From Hymenobacter sp. UV11 (lineage in GTDB: Bacteria > Bacteroidota > Bacteroidia > Cytophagales > Hymenobacteraceae): DNA of 64,000 nucleotides. The notes below the pieces were generated by a model. It was not told the DNA's origin. It did not search any database and saw only the letters and a list, made by a program, of their open reading frames with translations. Of this stretch, positions 1 through 9,293 are shown piece by piece. Within the stretch, counting starts at the first letter, position 1. Each line of letters begins with the position of its first letter. The stretch is from NCBI RefSeq assembly GCF_004684095.1, contig NZ_SRII01000010.1, forward strand, positions 182,449-246,448. Reading direction: 5' to 3'. A program made the translations under genes and the position numbers.

Positions 1-1193
1 TCGGCCGCGTTAAAATTGCCTTTGTCTTTTAGGTAGAAATTGAAAAACGGCGTTTCCAGCGTGCGGCGGTAGTATTCGGCGGTGTTCTGGCCAAATTTTA
101 GCGGGCCGAACTGGCTCCAGTCGGGGCGGCTCCAGGCGCCGTGGCTCCAGGGGCCCATCACGAGGCGGTTGGTGGCGCTGGGGTTCTGCTTTTCGATGGC
201 TTGGTAGGTGTGCAGGGCACCAAACAGGTCCTCGGCATCGTACCAGCCGCCCACCACCAGCACGGCCGGCCGCACGCCCGTGAGGTGCGGCCGGATGTTG
301 CGCGCCTGCCAGTAGGCGTCGTAGGTATCGTGCGCTAGGTACTCGTTCCAGATGCGCGCCCGGCCGTTGAAATACTTGGCTTGGTTGGCGTTTTTGATGG
401 GCCCCAGGTCCAGGAAAAACTGGTAGGCATCGGCGATTTTCAGCGGGAATAACTCTGCGTACTCAGCCAGCGGCTTGGGCCGGGGCACGTCGAAGTAATT
501 GGTAAAATCGAAGTTATCGAGCAGAAAAAATGCCCCGCCGTGCCGGGCATCGTCGCCCATAAACTCATCCGTGACCGGCGCCTGCGGCGACACGGCCTTG
601 AGCGCTGGGTGGGCATTGGGCAGGCTGGCCGTGGCGTAGAAACCAGGGTAGGATATGCCCATGATGCCTACGCGGCCGTTGTTGTTGGGCACGTTTTTGA
701 GCAGCCACTCGATGGTGTCGTAAGTGTCGGTGCTTTCGTCGTGGGCGGCGGTTTTGCCCCGGCCCTTGGCCGGCTTGCCGCCGCCAGTGGGGGGTAGGGC
801 GGGCGTCATTTCCTCAAACTGGCCCTCGCTGAGGTAGCGCCCGCGCACGTCCTGATACACAAAAATGTACTGCTCCTGGCTCAGCTCGCGGCTGGGTCCA
901 GGGCCGCGCGTGGGGTAGGCGTTGGTCCCGCGCGGGCCGGCCGAGTAGGGCGTGCGCTCCATCAGGAAGGGGTAGGGGCGGGCTTGGCTGGCATCGAGCG
1001 GCACGTAGAGGATGGTGGCCAGCCGGGTGCCGTCGCGCATCGGAATGAGCTGCTCCAGCTTGCGGTAGTGCTGGCGCACGAAGAGCGAATCCTGGGCGCG
1101 GGTGGCCGGGGTGGTTTGGGCGGCGGCGGGCAGGGCGAGGGCGGCGGCTAGCAGCAGGCTGCCGGCTAGCCGGCGGGGGTAGGGGCGGGGCAT
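1..1193 (-). CDS. CocE/NonD-family (S15-like) secreted hydrolase, 3' end cut by window
   Basis: Partial gene: the start is at 1193 and the C-terminus lies beyond position 1. Residues 1 to about 25 form a signal peptide (hydrophobic LAGSLLLAAALALPAAAQ), so the enzyme is exported. The family hydrolyses X-Pro dipeptides, acyl esters or glutaryl amides. Visible family marks are MERTPYSAGPRG, the QDVRGRYLSEGQFEE segment, the nucleophile elbow GISYPG (Ser about residue 181), and VVGGWYDAEDLFGA, which precedes the catalytic Asp/His region. Only the alpha/beta-hydrolase part is in the window; the jelly-roll domain is missing. It is divergent from the aldo/keto reductase at 1341. The substrate cannot be told from sequence. 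Confidence 0.88.
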   Translation of the reverse strand, partial: MPRPYPRRLAGSLLLAAALALPAAAQTTPATRAQDSLFVRQHYRKLEQLIPMRDGTRLATILYVPLDASQARPYPFLMERTPYSAGPRGTNAYPTRGPGPSRELSQEQYIFVYQDVRGRYLSEGQFEEMTPALPPTGGGKPAKGRGKTAAHDESTDTYDTIEWLLKNVPNNNGRVGIMGISYPGFYATASLPNAHPALKAVSPQAPVTDEFMGDDARHGGAFFLLDNFDFTNYFDVPRPKPLAEYAELFPLKIADAYQFFLDLGPIKNANQAKYFNGRARIWNEYLAHDTYDAYWQARNIRPHLTGVRPAVLVVGGWYDAEDLFGALHTYQAIEKQNPSATNRLVMGPWSHGAWSRPDWSQFGPLKFGQNTAEYYRRTLETPFFNFYLKDKGNFNAA

Positions 1194-1340
1194 AGGAAAA
1201 GGGGCGAAAAACGGCTCGCGGGCCGGAAAGTAATGCGCATCTGGCGTTTACTGGGCCGCTGGCGGGGGGTAGGGCCAAAACCCCGGCGGCGGCGAGTAGT
1301 TTTGGCCCCGCAACGTTCCCTTTTCCTACCCCCTATTCTC

Positions 1341-2339
1341 ATGGCATACCAGCCTAACCCCGCCCGCTACGAGGCGATGGAGTACCGCCGCAGCGGCCGC
1401 AGCGGCCTGCATCTGCCCGCCGTATCGCTGGGCCTGTGGCAAAATTTTGGCGAGAAAGATGCCCAGGCCAACTGCCGCGCCATCCTGCGCACGGCCTTCG
1501 ACGCGGGTATTACGCACTTCGACCTGGCCAACAACTACGGCCCGCCCGCCGGCGCGGCCGAGGAAATGTTTGGCCGCCTGCTGCACGATGACTTCCGCCC
1601 CTACCGCGACGAGCTCATCATTTCCAGCAAGGCGGGCTACGGCATGTGGCCCGGCCCCTACGGCGATGGTGGCTCGCGCAAGTACCTGATGTCCAGCCTC
1701 GACCAGAGCCTGCGCCGGATGAAGCTCGACTACGTCGATATTTTTTACCACCACCGCCCCGACCCCGACACACCCGTGGAGGAAAGCATGGGCGCCCTCG
1801 ATAGTATGGTGCGCCAGGGCAAGGCCCTGTACGTGGGCCTCTCCAACTACCCACCCGAGCAGGCGCGCCGCGCCATTGAGGTGCTGCGCGCGCTGGGCAC
1901 GCCCTGCCTCATCCATCAGCCCAAGTACTCGATGCTGGTGCGCGACCCCGAGCAAGGCCTGCTCGATGTGCTGGCCGAGGAGGGGGTAGGGTGCATTCCC
2001 TTCTCGCCCCTGGCCCAAGGGCTCTTGACTGACAAGTACTTAACTGGAATTCCCGACGACTCGCGGGTAGCCCGCAACCTCGGTAATGGCGCCCTCGAAG
2101 AAAACCAACTCACGCCCGCCAACGTGGCCAAAGCCCAAAAGCTCAACGAACTGGCTCAGGCCCGCCACCAGAGTATGGCCCAGCTGGCCCTGGCCTGGGT
2201 ACTGAAAGACCCGCGCATCACGTCCGTCATCATCGGCGCCAGCAAGCCGAGCCAGGTAACCGACGCCGTGGGCAGCCTGAAAAACTACCAGTTCAGCCAG
2301 GAAGAGCTGGCGCGGATTGAGGAGATTTTAAAGGGGTAG
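1341..2339 (+). CDS. Aldo/keto reductase, YghZ/Gpr type (L-glyceraldehyde 3-phosphate reductase-like)
   Basis: A 332-residue NADPH-dependent (beta/alpha)8 reductase. The start at 1341 (MAYQPNPARYE) is chosen because it aligns with the start of E. coli YghZ; an in-frame upstream extension reads through the spacer. The catalytic tetrad is visible: Asp in THFDLANNYGPP, Tyr in the same NNYG, Lys in IISSKAGYG, and His in DIFYHHRPDP. C-terminal IIGASKPSQV is the cofactor phosphate loop. The YghZ/Kv-beta subgroup detoxifies methylglyoxal and reduces L-GAP. The stop codon is the TAG of a GGGGTAGG motif, leaving a C-terminal Gly. It faces the AsmA-like gene convergently, with a long hairpin between. 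Confidence 0.9.
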   Translation: MAYQPNPARYEAMEYRRSGRSGLHLPAVSLGLWQNFGEKDAQANCRAILRTAFDAGITHFDLANNYGPPAGAAEEMFGRLLHDDFRPYRDELIISSKAGYGMWPGPYGDGGSRKYLMSSLDQSLRRMKLDYVDIFYHHRPDPDTPVEESMGALDSMVRQGKALYVGLSNYPPEQARRAIEVLRALGTPCLIHQPKYSMLVRDPEQGLLDVLAEEGVGCIPFSPLAQGLLTDKYLTGIPDDSRVARNLGNGALEENQLTPANVAKAQKLNELAQARHQSMAQLALAWVLKDPRITSVIIGASKPSQVTDAVGSLKNYQFSQEELARIEEILKG

Positions 2340-2345
2340 GGAGGT

Positions 2346-2468
2346 GGTGAGTAAAAGAACGTCATGCTGAGCCTGTCGAAGCATCTCTACCACGCCGCTG
2401 GAATTAGTAATCCAACGATGCGGTAGAGATGCTTCGGCAAGCTCAGCATGACGTTCTTTTACTCACCT
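2346..2468. repeat. Family A inverted repeat (GTCATGCTGAGC type) between convergent genes
   Basis: Left arm from about 2346 (GTGAGTAAAAGAACGTCATG) pairs with the right arm ending near 2468, over about 40 bp with few mismatches. The loop holds AATTAGTAATCCAACGATG, which is related to the loops of the copies at 9161 and 12859. It fills the gap between two convergent genes and probably ends transcription both ways. Confidence 0.85.
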
Positions 2469-2504
2469 CTCACCCCTCACCATTCGCCAATTCGCCATCT
2501 CACC

Positions 2505-5500
2505 TCACGGCGAAGTTGCTACCCCAGGCAGTGGGGCCAGTAGCGGCGCGCCGGGCAGCAGGCGCAGCGTGGTATCGAGGCGCTGGGTGATGATGAGCTG
2601 GCGGAATTGCTTGCGCAAATCGGCCTGGGCCTGGCGCTGCTCCTGCTTTTGGAAGAGCTTGACGCGGTATTTGGTATGGGGTACGTCGCGGCTCAGGTTG
2701 ACGTAGGTGAGGGGGGCGCGGCGGCGGCGCACGGGGTCGCCGGCCTGAATGCGGGCAATGCGCTTGTCGTTGTTGCCGGTGAATGCGTGCAGCACGTTGA
2801 GGCCCACGAAGAGGTCGGCGCGGCCATCGAGGTCGTAGCGGCCGCTCACTTGCAGCTCGGTCAGGTTGCTGTTCAGGCGCAGGTTGGGGATGAGCAGCTG
2901 GCCCCGGCTCAGCACAAACTCGGTGCTGACGGGCTCAAAAAACAAGTGCCCGGTGCGCTTCTTGAAGAGCTTAAACGTTTCTTCTAGCACCTCCACGTCT
3001 ACCAGCTCTAGGTCGTGCAGGTCGGCCTTAAGGTAGCCGTTGGTATTATCCAGGTTGGGCAAGAACTTCTCGTCGAGGTCGGTGCGCACGGCGGCGGCGC
3101 AGCGCAGAGTGCCCTGGATATTGCTGCGCTCCAGCACATTAAGCTTCATGGCCGTGGCCGTGCCAAACAGCTCGGGCAGCTTAATGTCCTCCAGCAGCGC
3201 CTGCACCTGCAAGGGGTGGTGCTGGCGGCCGGCGTTGGTGATGAGGTGCCCGCGCAGCGTCACGCGGCCGCCCAGCGTATTCACGGTGCAGTCGTCGAGC
3301 ATGGCCTCGCCCTCCTGCAAGTGTGTCACCAGCCGAAACTGCGAGCCCTGCACGGCGGCGTAGCGCACCTGGTCTGCCTCCACGCGCAGCAGCGCCGAAA
3401 AGCGCCCACTCGTGAGCAGCGAGCCCGGCACGCGGGGCGCCGCACCGTCGCCCTGCCGCTGCGCCCGCCGAACCGCTCGCAGCGCCCGCCGCGCCGCGGC
3501 GGCGGCCGAGTCGGTGCGGGGCGGGGCCACGCTGGCCAGCATGCGCAGCAGCTGCGGCACGTCGAGGGTGGGGTAGCGCAGGTAGAGGTTAGCATCGGCC
3601 TTCACAATGCGCAGGCCCTGCACCTGCACCGTGGCCGAGCCGCTGCCTACCCCCCCCTGCGGCGCCATAAAGTAGAGATAGGGCAGGTTTAACTGCGTGC
3701 CTTGCTTGTCGAAACGCATGCGCAGGTCGCGCACTTTTTCGCCGTCGGGCAGCAGCAGGGTATTGATTTCGTAGTTAATCTTGCCGTTGGCGGCCAGCAG
3801 CAGCTCCCGGATGGCCGGGCTGCCCGGCGACTTGGCCGAACGCCGCGGCGGCCGCGATAACCGCTCCAGCAAGGACTTGTAGTTAAGCGTATCGAACCGA
3901 AAATCAAGGTTATACACCACTGGTACCACTCGGTTGGCCGAGTCGGTGGGCCACTGCGCCTCGCCACGCACGCTCCCATCCCAAAGCTTGCCCTGGATGC
4001 CGGTTAGCTGCACGCGCTCGCCATCGTGGCGAATGCGCACGGCCAGCTCGCGCAGGGTGTCGGTGGCCAGCGCCAGCCGGCCGCAGCGCAGGGCCACATC
4101 GAGGTGCATGCCGCTGGGAATGAGGTGGCTGCCCAGCGTGGTGGCAATGCGCCGCTTGGCTGCCAGCGAGCGCGGTGCGCGGCGGCCAGCCAAGCGGAGT
4201 GGGGTAGGGCTGGTGGCCTGGGCCAGCGGCCCGGCGGGCTGCAGCAGCTGCCGCAGGCTGCCTATGTCCAGCTCATCCACCGCGAAACTGCCTTTGATAT
4301 CAGTAGTCGGGTGCTGGCCCGTGAAGTAGTCGAGCAGGTAGGTAGTAGTGGCCGAGGCGTTGAACTTCATGCCCGCCAGCACGCCCGAGGCATTGGTGAG
4401 GCGCCAAAGGCTGTCGTTCAGCCCAATGCGCACGTTGAGATTGCGCAGGTCACCGTGGTGGCCCACCCGCTCAAACACCGCATTGCGCAGCGTAGCCACG
4501 CCGCGCACCGACATATTGCGGCGAAAATCGCCCCGGTGGTGCGGCCCCATCGCGGGCAGCAGGCCGCGCAGGCGCACGTCGAGGTCGGCGGTACCCTGCT
4601 GGGCGTGCCAGCGGCCGTGCGTGCCCAGCAGCGCGGCCAGGGCGGGCAGCTCGGTGCGGCCGTGCAGCCGGCCCTGCACCACTGGCCGCCGAAAATCGCG
4701 CAGCAGAAAAGCCATGTCGAGCAGGCCGGCCGGCGAGTAAATGCGGCACTGGCTCAGGTTCAAGGACATGGTTTTGGGCAGGTGAGCCGGGCCGTTGTCG
4801 TAGGTGCCCTGCAAGTCCCAGCGGTCAATGCGCCGCGCCGAGTCGGGCCACTGAATACTGGCGCTCCGCAGGCCAAAGTGCAGCACAATGTGCGGCCGCA
4901 CTTTGGGCCCACTCAGGCCCGACATCAGGTACTCAATATGAGCCTTACTGGGGCTGGTCGCGTCGGTGAGCAGCGAGCGTAGCGAGGGGGGTAGGGCGGC
5001 GTGCAGCACGGCCAGCAGCGGCTGGTTGCCAGCAAAACGCAGGTTCAGCACCGTGCCAGGAGGCGGGGCGCTGCCCACGGCCACGGCCGCCGTGTGCGTA
5101 CCGCTCACGTGAATCGTATCGCCGTTCAGTGTGGCGCGGGTGTTGAAAAACGTGCCCTGGCGCTGCCCAAAGTCGTAGCGGTAGTTGAGCCAGGCCTGCA
5201 CCGGCTCATTGGTCAGCAGGTCGCCGCTGCGGTTGCGCAGCTGCACAAGCCGCCCCCCAAAGCGCCCTCGCACTGCCAGCACGCCCTGGTGCAGCGTGGC
5301 CGCCACGCGGGCCTGGTAAATACGGCCTTGCAGTACGCTATGGGTGAAATCGTTGCGGGTAAAAATCCCGAAATTATAAATAATGATGGAGTCCAGCGCC
5401 AGGTCAATTTTGGGCGGGCCGCTGCTGGCCGTGCGCTTCTTGCCGCGCAGGCCCCAGGAGCGGCCCAGCGAATCGACGCGCTGGCCAATGGCCACATCGC

Positions 5501-5849
5501 GCAGGGTGAGGCGCGTGACCTCTACCCGGCGGTGCAGCAGCGCCCGCAGGTTCAGGCGCAGGTCGGCGCGGCCCAGGCGCAGCACGGGCAGCGTGCGGTG
5601 GTGCGAGCTGTCGCGCAGGGTAAGGTGCCCGAGGGAGGCGGTGAGGTGCGGAAAGTCGTGCCACACCGAAAATTCTACCTCAAACGGGTCGAGTACCAGC
5701 TCCGAGTTGCGGGTCAGCTGCTCGCGCACGAGCTGCTGCACGTAGGGCTGGGCATAGCGCCTATACCCAAACCAGCCCGCCAGCCCTAGTGCCAGCAGCA
5801 GAAGTAAAAAACCAACACCCAGCACGCGCCAGAGGGAAAACGACTTCAT
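2505..5849 (-). CDS. AsmA-family / large inner-membrane-anchored lipid-transport-like protein
   Basis: A 1114-residue protein with one N-terminal membrane anchor (about residues 8-27) followed by a very long beta-rich periplasmic region. The N-terminal block (FEVEFSVWHDFPHLTASLGHLTL) and the C-terminal block (PNLRLNSNLTELQVSGRYDLDG) are typical of AsmA-like proteins of Bacteroidota. AsmA/TamB-type proteins are thought to bridge the envelope and move phospholipids or support outer membrane assembly; the role here is inferred. The Arg/Pro-rich stretch near residues 765-810 looks like a linker. No operon partner: it is divergent from the LacI gene and convergent with the aldo/keto reductase. Confidence 0.82.
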   Translation of the reverse strand: MKSFSLWRVLGVGFLLLLLALGLAGWFGYRRYAQPYVQQLVREQLTRNSELVLDPFEVEFSVWHDFPHLTASLGHLTLRDSSHHRTLPVLRLGRADLRLNLRALLHRRVEVTRLTLRDVAIGQRVDSLGRSWGLRGKKRTASSGPPKIDLALDSIIIYNFGIFTRNDFTHSVLQGRIYQARVAATLHQGVLAVRGRFGGRLVQLRNRSGDLLTNEPVQAWLNYRYDFGQRQGTFFNTRATLNGDTIHVSGTHTAAVAVGSAPPPGTVLNLRFAGNQPLLAVLHAALPPSLRSLLTDATSPSKAHIEYLMSGLSGPKVRPHIVLHFGLRSASIQWPDSARRIDRWDLQGTYDNGPAHLPKTMSLNLSQCRIYSPAGLLDMAFLLRDFRRPVVQGRLHGRTELPALAALLGTHGRWHAQQGTADLDVRLRGLLPAMGPHHRGDFRRNMSVRGVATLRNAVFERVGHHGDLRNLNVRIGLNDSLWRLTNASGVLAGMKFNASATTTYLLDYFTGQHPTTDIKGSFAVDELDIGSLRQLLQPAGPLAQATSPTPLRLAGRRAPRSLAAKRRIATTLGSHLIPSGMHLDVALRCGRLALATDTLRELAVRIRHDGERVQLTGIQGKLWDGSVRGEAQWPTDSANRVVPVVYNLDFRFDTLNYKSLLERLSRPPRRSAKSPGSPAIRELLLAANGKINYEINTLLLPDGEKVRDLRMRFDKQGTQLNLPYLYFMAPQGGVGSGSATVQVQGLRIVKADANLYLRYPTLDVPQLLRMLASVAPPRTDSAAAAARRALRAVRRAQRQGDGAAPRVPGSLLTSGRFSALLRVEADQVRYAAVQGSQFRLVTHLQEGEAMLDDCTVNTLGGRVTLRGHLITNAGRQHHPLQVQALLEDIKLPELFGTATAMKLNVLERSNIQGTLRCAAAVRTDLDEKFLPNLDNTNGYLKADLHDLELVDVEVLEETFKLFKKRTGHLFFEPVSTEFVLSRGQLLIPNLRLNSNLTELQVSGRYDLDGRADLFVGLNVLHAFTGNNDKRIARIQAGDPVRRRRAPLTYVNLSRDVPHTKYRVKLFQKQEQRQAQADLRKQFRQLIITQRLDTTLRLLPGAPLLAPLPGVATSP

Positions 5850-6045
5850 ACGGCAAGCTACGGTAGCCGGGCTAATACAGTCCGCAACACCTGCTGCGCA
5901 CCGGGCGTTCGGCTGCCTACGTAGTTAAGTGCAATTTAGCCATCGGCTCGCTTATTGCCAGGGCGCCCACCCGCTGATAGGGACCCTAAACCCCATCTTT
6001 GCAGTTGTTATTGCCCGTTACGCTTCCGCTTCTCCCCGCTGCCTT

Positions 6046-7086
6046 ATGAATCGTCGTGCCTCTATTACCGACCTGGCCAAAGCGTTGGGCCTGTCACCCT
6101 CCACTATTTCGCGCGCCCTGGCCGACCACCACGATGTGAGCGAGGCCACCAAAGCCCGCGTGCGCCAGCTGGCCAAGGAGCTGCACTACCAGCCCAACCC
6201 GCTGGCCGCCGGCCTGCGCCGCGGCCGCAGCAACACGCTCGGCGTGATAGTGCCCCACATCACGGGCTACTTTTTCCCCGAGGTCATCCACGGCATTGCC
6301 AGCGAAGCCAGCGCGGCGGGCTTCAATGTCATGATTTGCCAGTCGAACGAAGACGCGCAGCAGGAAAAGCAGATTATCGAGCTGCTGATGGGCGCGCAGG
6401 TAGCTGGTATCCTGCTCTCTTTATCGGATACTACTACTGATTTTGAGCACTTTGAGGCTGTGCGCCAGCAGGGTGTGCCGCTGGTGTTTTTTGACCGGGT
6501 AGTGCAGGGCTTTAAAGGCCAGAACGTGACGTCCGTCACGCTCAACGATTACCTCGGCGCCTACCAGGTGGTTGAGCACCTCATTGAGCAGGGCTGCCGC
6601 CGCATTGCGCACTTTACCGGCCCGCTGCACGTCAACATCCATCAAAACCGCCACCAGGGCTACCTCGATGCGCTGGCTGCCCACGGCCTCACGCCCGACC
6701 CGCGCCTCATTGCGTTCTGCGAGCTGAGCCAGCAGGGCGGGGCCGCCGCCATGCGCGGCCTGCTGCGCCTCTCACCCACCCGCCGCCCCGACGGCGTGTT
6801 CAGCTCCAACGACTTAGCCGCCGTGGGCGCCATGCAGGTGGCCAAAAAGCTCGGCTTCCGGGTGCCCGAAGACGTGGCCATCGCCGGCTTCAGCAACGAG
6901 GTCTTTACCCAGCTCACCGAGCCCGCCCTCACCACCGTAGACCAGCGCTGCGAGCAAATGGGCCGCACGGCCGTGCAGCAGCTCCAGAAAATGCTCCCTA
7001 CCCCCGGCCACAAGGCCAGCACCCCGCGCGGCATCGTGCTCAAGCCCAAGGTGATAGTGAGGGATTCGTCACAGCGGGAGGGGTAG
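6046..7086 (+). CDS. LacI/GalR-family transcriptional regulator
   Basis: A 346-residue repressor-type regulator. The start at 6046 (MNRRASITDLAKALG) puts the helix-turn-helix at residues 6-26 (LGLSPSTISRALADHHDVSE), the canonical place; the in-frame extension upstream has no homology feel. The hinge helix PNPLAAGLRRGRSNTLGVIV leads to a periplasmic-binding-like sensor domain with FFDRV and GVFSSNDLAAVGAM motifs. Such regulators in Bacteroidota usually control sugar uptake. No sugar gene adjoins it, but a perfect LacI-type operator lies in the SusC promoter at 24604, so a distant target is possible (inference). It ends in a GGGGTAGG stop. Confidence 0.93.
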   Translation: MNRRASITDLAKALGLSPSTISRALADHHDVSEATKARVRQLAKELHYQPNPLAAGLRRGRSNTLGVIVPHITGYFFPEVIHGIASEASAAGFNVMICQSNEDAQQEKQIIELLMGAQVAGILLSLSDTTTDFEHFEAVRQQGVPLVFFDRVVQGFKGQNVTSVTLNDYLGAYQVVEHLIEQGCRRIAHFTGPLHVNIHQNRHQGYLDALAAHGLTPDPRLIAFCELSQQGGAAAMRGLLRLSPTRRPDGVFSSNDLAAVGAMQVAKKLGFRVPEDVAIAGFSNEVFTQLTEPALTTVDQRCEQMGRTAVQQLQKMLPTPGHKASTPRGIVLKPKVIVRDSSQREG

Positions 7087-7109
7087 GGAACCGGCAAAAA
7101 GTTGAGGGA

Positions 7110-7209
7110 GAACGTCATGCAGAGCAAAGCGAAGCATCTCGCTCGGGGTCGTCCACATCTCGTGCAGCGATAAGAGCGAGATGCTTCGCTTTGCTCTGCA
7201 TGACCGTTC
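7110..7209. repeat. Family A inverted repeat between convergent genes
   Basis: Arms of about 35 bp: GAACGTCATGCAGAGCAAAG opens the left arm at 7110, and the right arm ends with TGCATGACCGTTC at 7209. It shares the GTCATGC-AGC-GAAGCATCTC layout of the copies at 2346 and 12859, but the arm bases differ in a paired way. It lies between the LacI gene and the DUF294 gene, which converge. Confidence 0.85.
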
Positions 7210-7212
7210 TAT

Positions 7213-9120
7213 CTAGCTCAGCATCTTGGCGAAATTGACTTTGATTTTCAGCTGGAAATCGGCGATGACTTTGAAAATCTCCTTGAGCGTGACGCGCTCT
7301 ACTTTGGTCAGCTTCTTGGGGTCCAGGTAGTTATCGGGGGGTAGCTTGTCGTGCATCATCTGGGTAGCTTGCTTTTTGAGGCGCATGCCCATGAGGTAGT
7401 AGTACGACTGCAATAGCTCTTGGTATTCCTTTTCGGTGAAGACGCCGAGCGTGCGCAGGGCGTCCAGGCGCTGGCCGGTGTTGGTGGCAAACACGCGGTT
7501 TTTGAGGGCAAACACGCGCACCGCATCCACGATGGGCGACATTATTTTCTTCAAATTCACCACCTGCTGCTGGCCCACGGCAAAGGTGCGAATGTTGTTG
7601 AAAAACGTGAGCGGCGGCTCGTACTGCACGGCGTTGGTGGCCATGTAGTGCAGGAAGCGGTCGAGCGGCTTTTGCAGCTCTGTGTCCAGAAAATCGTGCA
7701 GCTCTTCCAGAATATCGGCTTCGCCGTAGAGGAAGCGAATGTCGAAAAATGCCGCGAAGCGCATCACGTTCTCGGGGTTCGACTCGTGCAGCCATTCCGT
7801 GTAGTTGCGCTTCCAGTGCGAGAGCGAGTGCGTCCACTTAGGGTTTTTGGCCATGAAGCCGCCGTCGCAAAAGCTGAAGCCAATCTCGTTGAGCCGGTCG
7901 CTCACCTCGGTGGCGAAGCGCAGGAAATAGTCGCGCACCAGCTCACGCTGCTCGTTGGCCTTGTCCTCGTAAATGATGGCATTGTCCTGGTCCGTGAGCA
8001 GCGTTTGCTCCTGCCTACCCTCCGAGCCGAGCACGATGAACACGAACCGCGCCGGCGGCGGCCCCAGCTCCTTTATCACGTCCTCAATGACCTTGAGGGC
8101 GATGGTGTCGGCCACGGTCGTGATAACCTGGTTAACGATTTCGGGTTTCACACCACGGTCAAGTAGTTGAAATACAATGTCCGGCACCTTCTGCCAGTTG
8201 CGCCGCAGCTCGCGCAGCGACACCGCCTGCTTCACGCCCTGAATAAACAGAAATGGCGACTGCGCCTGCTCGGCCAGCAGCTTATTGCGGCTGATAAAGC
8301 CCAGGTACTCGCCCGGCGCGCCCTCCACCAGCAGGTAGCGCGTCTTGGTCCGAAACATCAGCAAAAGCGCCTCATACACAAAGGCTTGGCTACTCACCGA
8401 GCGGGTAGGGGCGTCGAGGTAGGTGCTGATGGGCAAGCGCGCATCGCCAAGGCCCGCCACCACCTTGTCGCGCAGGGTAATGTCGGTGACGTAGCCCACG
8501 ATTTTCTCTTCCTCATCGAGCACGAAGAAGCAGCTGCTGCGGGCCTTAGCCATGCGGCGGGCCACTTCGTGAGTGGGCGTGGTGCCGGGGCAGGCCAGCA
8601 CGTCGCGCAGCTCCACGGCAGCCATGCGGCGCGAGTACAGCTCGTCAGCGGCAATGAAATTCTGGGCGGTTTGGGGGCCGGGGTGCACCAGCCGGGCATA
8701 CTCGTCGTCGAGCATCAGCTGGCCGTAGCGGCTCGTGAAGTAGTGGAAAAAGGCCTCGTAGCCCAGGCACAGCCCCCGAAAATCGCTGCGATGCAGGAAA
8801 TACACCCGCGTGCCGGCCCGCGCCTGCACCGTGCGCAGCGAGCGCTTCTTGTTGAGCAGCACCGACACGCCGCCGTAGCACTCGCCGGGCCCATATTCTT
8901 CGGGCAGCCGGCGCGCCTGCTGGGCATCGAAAAAAAACGTGTCGTAGGCCCCTTCAATAATCAAATCGACGCCCCGCAGCTTGGTTTCGCCCTGGTGGTA
9001 GATAACGGCCTCGCGCGGGTGCGTCACCTCTTGCAGCAGCGCGGCCACCTCTTCCAGCACCTCGGGGGGTAGGAGGTCAAAGGGCCGAACGGTGCGCAGA
9101 AAAGCGAGGCGAGTATCCAT
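7213..9120 (-). CDS. DUF294 nucleotidyltransferase-like protein with cNMP-binding and CBS domains
   Basis: A 635-residue protein. The start is put at 9120 (MDTRLAFLRTVRPFDLLP), where the cyclic-nucleotide-binding domain begins; a longer reading to 9165 runs toward the repeat at 9161. Order: cNMP-binding fold (about 10-135, PGECYGGVSVLLNKKRS), two CBS motifs (about 160-285), a DUF294 nucleotidyltransferase core with FIVLGSEGRQEQTLLTDQDN (Gly-Ser and Asp-x-Asp residues), then a helical DUF294 C-terminal domain. The family is related to GlnD uridylyltransferases; target unknown. It is probably co-transcribed with the upstream exonuclease, a pairing seen in other genomes near acetate metabolism genes. 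Confidence 0.9.
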   Translation of the reverse strand: MDTRLAFLRTVRPFDLLPPEVLEEVAALLQEVTHPREAVIYHQGETKLRGVDLIIEGAYDTFFFDAQQARRLPEEYGPGECYGGVSVLLNKKRSLRTVQARAGTRVYFLHRSDFRGLCLGYEAFFHYFTSRYGQLMLDDEYARLVHPGPQTAQNFIAADELYSRRMAAVELRDVLACPGTTPTHEVARRMAKARSSCFFVLDEEEKIVGYVTDITLRDKVVAGLGDARLPISTYLDAPTRSVSSQAFVYEALLLMFRTKTRYLLVEGAPGEYLGFISRNKLLAEQAQSPFLFIQGVKQAVSLRELRRNWQKVPDIVFQLLDRGVKPEIVNQVITTVADTIALKVIEDVIKELGPPPARFVFIVLGSEGRQEQTLLTDQDNAIIYEDKANEQRELVRDYFLRFATEVSDRLNEIGFSFCDGGFMAKNPKWTHSLSHWKRNYTEWLHESNPENVMRFAAFFDIRFLYGEADILEELHDFLDTELQKPLDRFLHYMATNAVQYEPPLTFFNNIRTFAVGQQQVVNLKKIMSPIVDAVRVFALKNRVFATNTGQRLDALRTLGVFTEKEYQELLQSYYYLMGMRLKKQATQMMHDKLPPDNYLDPKKLTKVERVTLKEIFKVIADFQLKIKVNFAKMLS

Positions 9121-9160
9121 AGAAGCAGGGAGCGGTAAGCGGCAAATAACGCAAGCAACT

Positions 9161-9272
9161 GTCATTGCGAGCGCAACGAAGTGGAGCGCGGCAATCTTTC
9201 CTTCACGTTGGAGGTATTAATCCAACGATTAGGAAAGATTGCCGCGCTCCACTTCGTTGCGCTCGCAATGAC
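9161..9272. repeat. Family A inverted repeat with perfect 42-bp arms
   Basis: The left arm 9161-9202 begins GTCATTGCGAGCGCAACGAA and is the exact reverse complement of 9231-9272. The loop contains a smaller hairpin, CGTTGGA facing TCCAACG. It sits between two tandem minus-strand genes (exonuclease then DUF294), so in RNA it would form a very strong stem within the presumed operon. Confidence 0.9.
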
Positions 9273-9293
9273 GGACGATTTTAGTCGTTCAAA

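Noticed and set aside
814..1278. 154-residue minus-strand frame at the left edge
   Set aside because: Different frame from the CocE-type hydrolase; Pro/Arg/Ala-rich shadow.
9121..9165. Upstream in-frame start of the DUF294 gene
   Set aside because: It would extend into the inverted repeat at 9161; the 9120 start begins at the cNMP-binding domain.
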